This document shows, piece by piece, positions 31,584 through 32,686 of a stretch of DNA of 32,686 bases. Numbering within the stretch: position 1 is the first letter of the stretch; each line of letters opens with the position of its first letter. The DNA comes from Armatimonadota bacterium. GTDB taxonomy: Bacteria > Armatimonadota > SYMT01 > JACQGL01. The notes beneath the pieces were generated by a model. That model worked only from the letters and a program-made list of their open reading frames with translations, was not told the DNA's origin and did not search any database. The translations under genes were made by a program, and so were the position numbers. The stretch is from assembly GCA_016199525.1 (NCBI GenBank), contig JACQGL010000187.1, forward strand, positions 1-32,686, read 5' to 3'.

Positions 31584-32453
31584 CTACCCGGGTAGCTGGC
31601 CGTTCGCGCGCAACGTCCCGAGGTAATCAGCCAGCGCCGCGCGCCAGTCTCGCGGCGGAGGCCACCCCAGCTGCTCCCACACGAACCGTCGCAGCGTCGA
31701 GTGCTTTGGCCGGCGCGCGGGCGTCGGCCACTCCTCGCTGCGAATCGCCTCTACCGGCACATCGCCCCGTCCGGCGAGGTGAAGCGTCTCCCGCGCCCAC
31801 TCCCAGCGCGAGCACTCCCCATCGTTGTTGAAGTGCAAAACGCCCCGCAACGGCAGGTCCAGGAGCCGCGCCACCTGTTCCGCCAGGTCCGCCGAATAGG
31901 TGGGCGCGCCGACCTGGTCAGCAACCACACGCAGGGAGCCGCCACCGCGCAAGCTTTCGGCGCGGAGGATCGCCACCGGAAAGTCGCCCCCACCGCCACC
32001 GTAGAGCCACTGGGTCCGCACCACCAGCGCGTCGGCGCCGCTCTGGAACACGGCGCGCTCCCCGGCCAGTTTCGTCGCCCCGTAGCGGTTGATCGGCCGG
32101 GTGGGATGGAATTCAGTGTACGGCGCGCCAGCCTCCCCGTCGAAGACGAAGTCCGTGCTGAAGTGGATCAACCGGATGCCCAGGCGCGCGCAGCAAGAAG
32201 CCACTACCGCGGCTCCCCAGGCGTTGGCCCGCTCGGCGTAGTCCGGCTCCCGCTCGCAGCGATCCACATCGGTGGCGGCGGCGCAGTTGAGGAGCAGATC
32301 GGGCCGCTCCTCCTGGAGGACGGAGCGCACCGCCGCCAAGTCGGCAATGTTCAGCTCTGGGTGAGAGAACGCCAGACACTCGTGGTGGGGAGTTAGCACG
32401 CGGCGCAGGTCTCTCCCCAACCGTCCCCCCGCGCCCGTGATCAGGATGCGCAT
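31584..32453 (-). CDS. rfbD: dTDP-4-dehydrorhamnose reductase
   Basis: RfbD/RmlD reduces dTDP-4-dehydrorhamnose in dTDP-rhamnose synthesis. This 289-aa extended SDR has the nucleotide motif ITGAGGRLGRDL, LLNCAAATDVDRCE, FSTDFVFDGE, the catalytic YGATKLAGE (Tyr-x-x-x-Lys), RTQWLYGGG and PTYSADLAEQVARLL. The C-terminal RPKHSTL... segment matches the substrate-binding part of the family. rfbA, rfbB and rfbC are not in the window, so the rhamnose pathway is split or continues beyond it. It is convergent with proC across 186 nt, in which no gene or clear terminator is seen. Confidence 0.94.
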   Translation of the reverse strand: MRILITGAGGRLGRDLRRVLTPHHECLAFSHPELNIADLAAVRSVLQEERPDLLLNCAAATDVDRCEREPDYAERANAWGAAVVASCCARLGIRLIHFSTDFVFDGEAGAPYTEFHPTRPINRYGATKLAGERAVFQSGADALVVRTQWLYGGGGGDFPVAILRAESLRGGGSLRVVADQVGAPTYSADLAEQVARLLDLPLRGVLHFNNDGECSRWEWARETLHLAGRGDVPVEAIRSEEWPTPARRPKHSTLRRFVWEQLGWPPPRDWRAALADYLGTLRANGQLPG

Positions 32454-32587
32454 CTCCGGCCTCTTCGGCGTCCCGCGCCTTCACCTCTCGCCAGCGGCAA
32501 TCACTCCACTGCTATTATCGGGTGCCCTGGTCGCTCCCTCACGGCCAGGCTTCCCTGTCCGAGTAACTCCATAAGCGGCGCGCTCCC

Positions 32588-32686
32588 TCAGTCCCGCAGC
32601 GTGCTGGTCCCGATGGCCCAGCCCCAGGTGTCGGCCTCTCCGTCCGGGCGGCGCACGTGGAACAGCAAGACATCGGCGCTCTTCCC
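32588..32686 (-). CDS. C-terminal end of a gene truncated by the window edge
   Basis: On the minus strand an open frame enters from the edge and ends at TGA 32588-32590, encoding 32 residues that begin GKSADVLLFHVRRPDGEADT and end WAIGTSTLRD. The composition is coding-like, but I recognise no family. It lies 134 nt upstream of rfbD on the same strand. The gene body is outside the window. Confidence 0.4.
   Translation of the reverse strand, partial: GKSADVLLFHVRRPDGEADTWGWAIGTSTLRD

Overview
This window is bacterial chromosomal DNA with high GC content. Hand counts of sample lines give about 73% GC in ordinary genes and 50-60% in one short block. It is densely coded on both strands, with no rRNA, tRNA, CRISPR array or complete mobile element that I can see. 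The gene set is SepF-type division, a YacL-like PIN/TRAM protein next to a fused IspD-IspF, a four-gene nuoABCD set, a LolA-like exported protein, and an FHA/kinase/von Willebrand trio. This fits a deep-branching, non-proteobacterial lineage; Armatimonadota is my best guess and Chloroflexota an alternative. The assignment rests on gene content only and is inference.

Layout. 1-78: tail of a plus-strand gene. 244-5927 (minus): small CxxC protein, exported lipase-like protein, ABC ATPase, FtsX-type permease and a CrtI-like flavoprotein. 6201-7346 (plus): queG. 7524-11473 (minus): lipoprotein, class III aminotransferase, a lower-GC pair (LolA-like protein plus DUF4177-like protein) and a 94-aa protein with a TTG start. 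11843-15094 (plus): methyltransferase, small membrane protein, large GT-C-like membrane protein. 15120-17632 (minus): ispDF preceded by its overlapping PIN/TRAM partner. 17928-20694 (minus): nuoABCD, then uspA. 21812-22360 (minus): infC with an ATT start codon and a near-consensus promoter. 22923-26796 (plus): FHA protein, Ser/Thr kinase with Ig-like tail, VWA protein. 26885-27903 (plus): PduO-type adenosyltransferase and MOSC protein, overlapping. 27910-29065 (minus): zinc alcohol dehydrogenase preceded by an apparent HD-domain gene remnant. 29251-31397 (plus): yggS-sepF-proC. 31584-32453 (minus): rfbD. 32588-32686 (minus): tail of a further gene.

How the genes work together. Most of the window is housekeeping: isoprenoid precursor synthesis (ispDF), the membrane-facing start of Complex I (nuoABCD), translation initiation (infC), tRNA queuosine (queG), division and proline synthesis (yggS-sepF-proC), and cobalamin activation (pduO-type). 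The least explained part is the FHA-kinase-VWA trio, which looks like a phospho-signalling module: a kinase with Ig-like sensor or scaffold domains, a phosphopeptide reader and a metal-dependent adhesion protein, with no visible phosphatase.

Regulatory and repeat signals of note are a TTGACA-N18-TATACT promoter for infC with an inverted repeat across its -35 box, three intergenic copies of a 20-nt palindrome (GCCCCGAAAGCTTTCGGGGC), and a TAGCGCAGGCTG inverted-repeat element directly before the adenosyltransferase.
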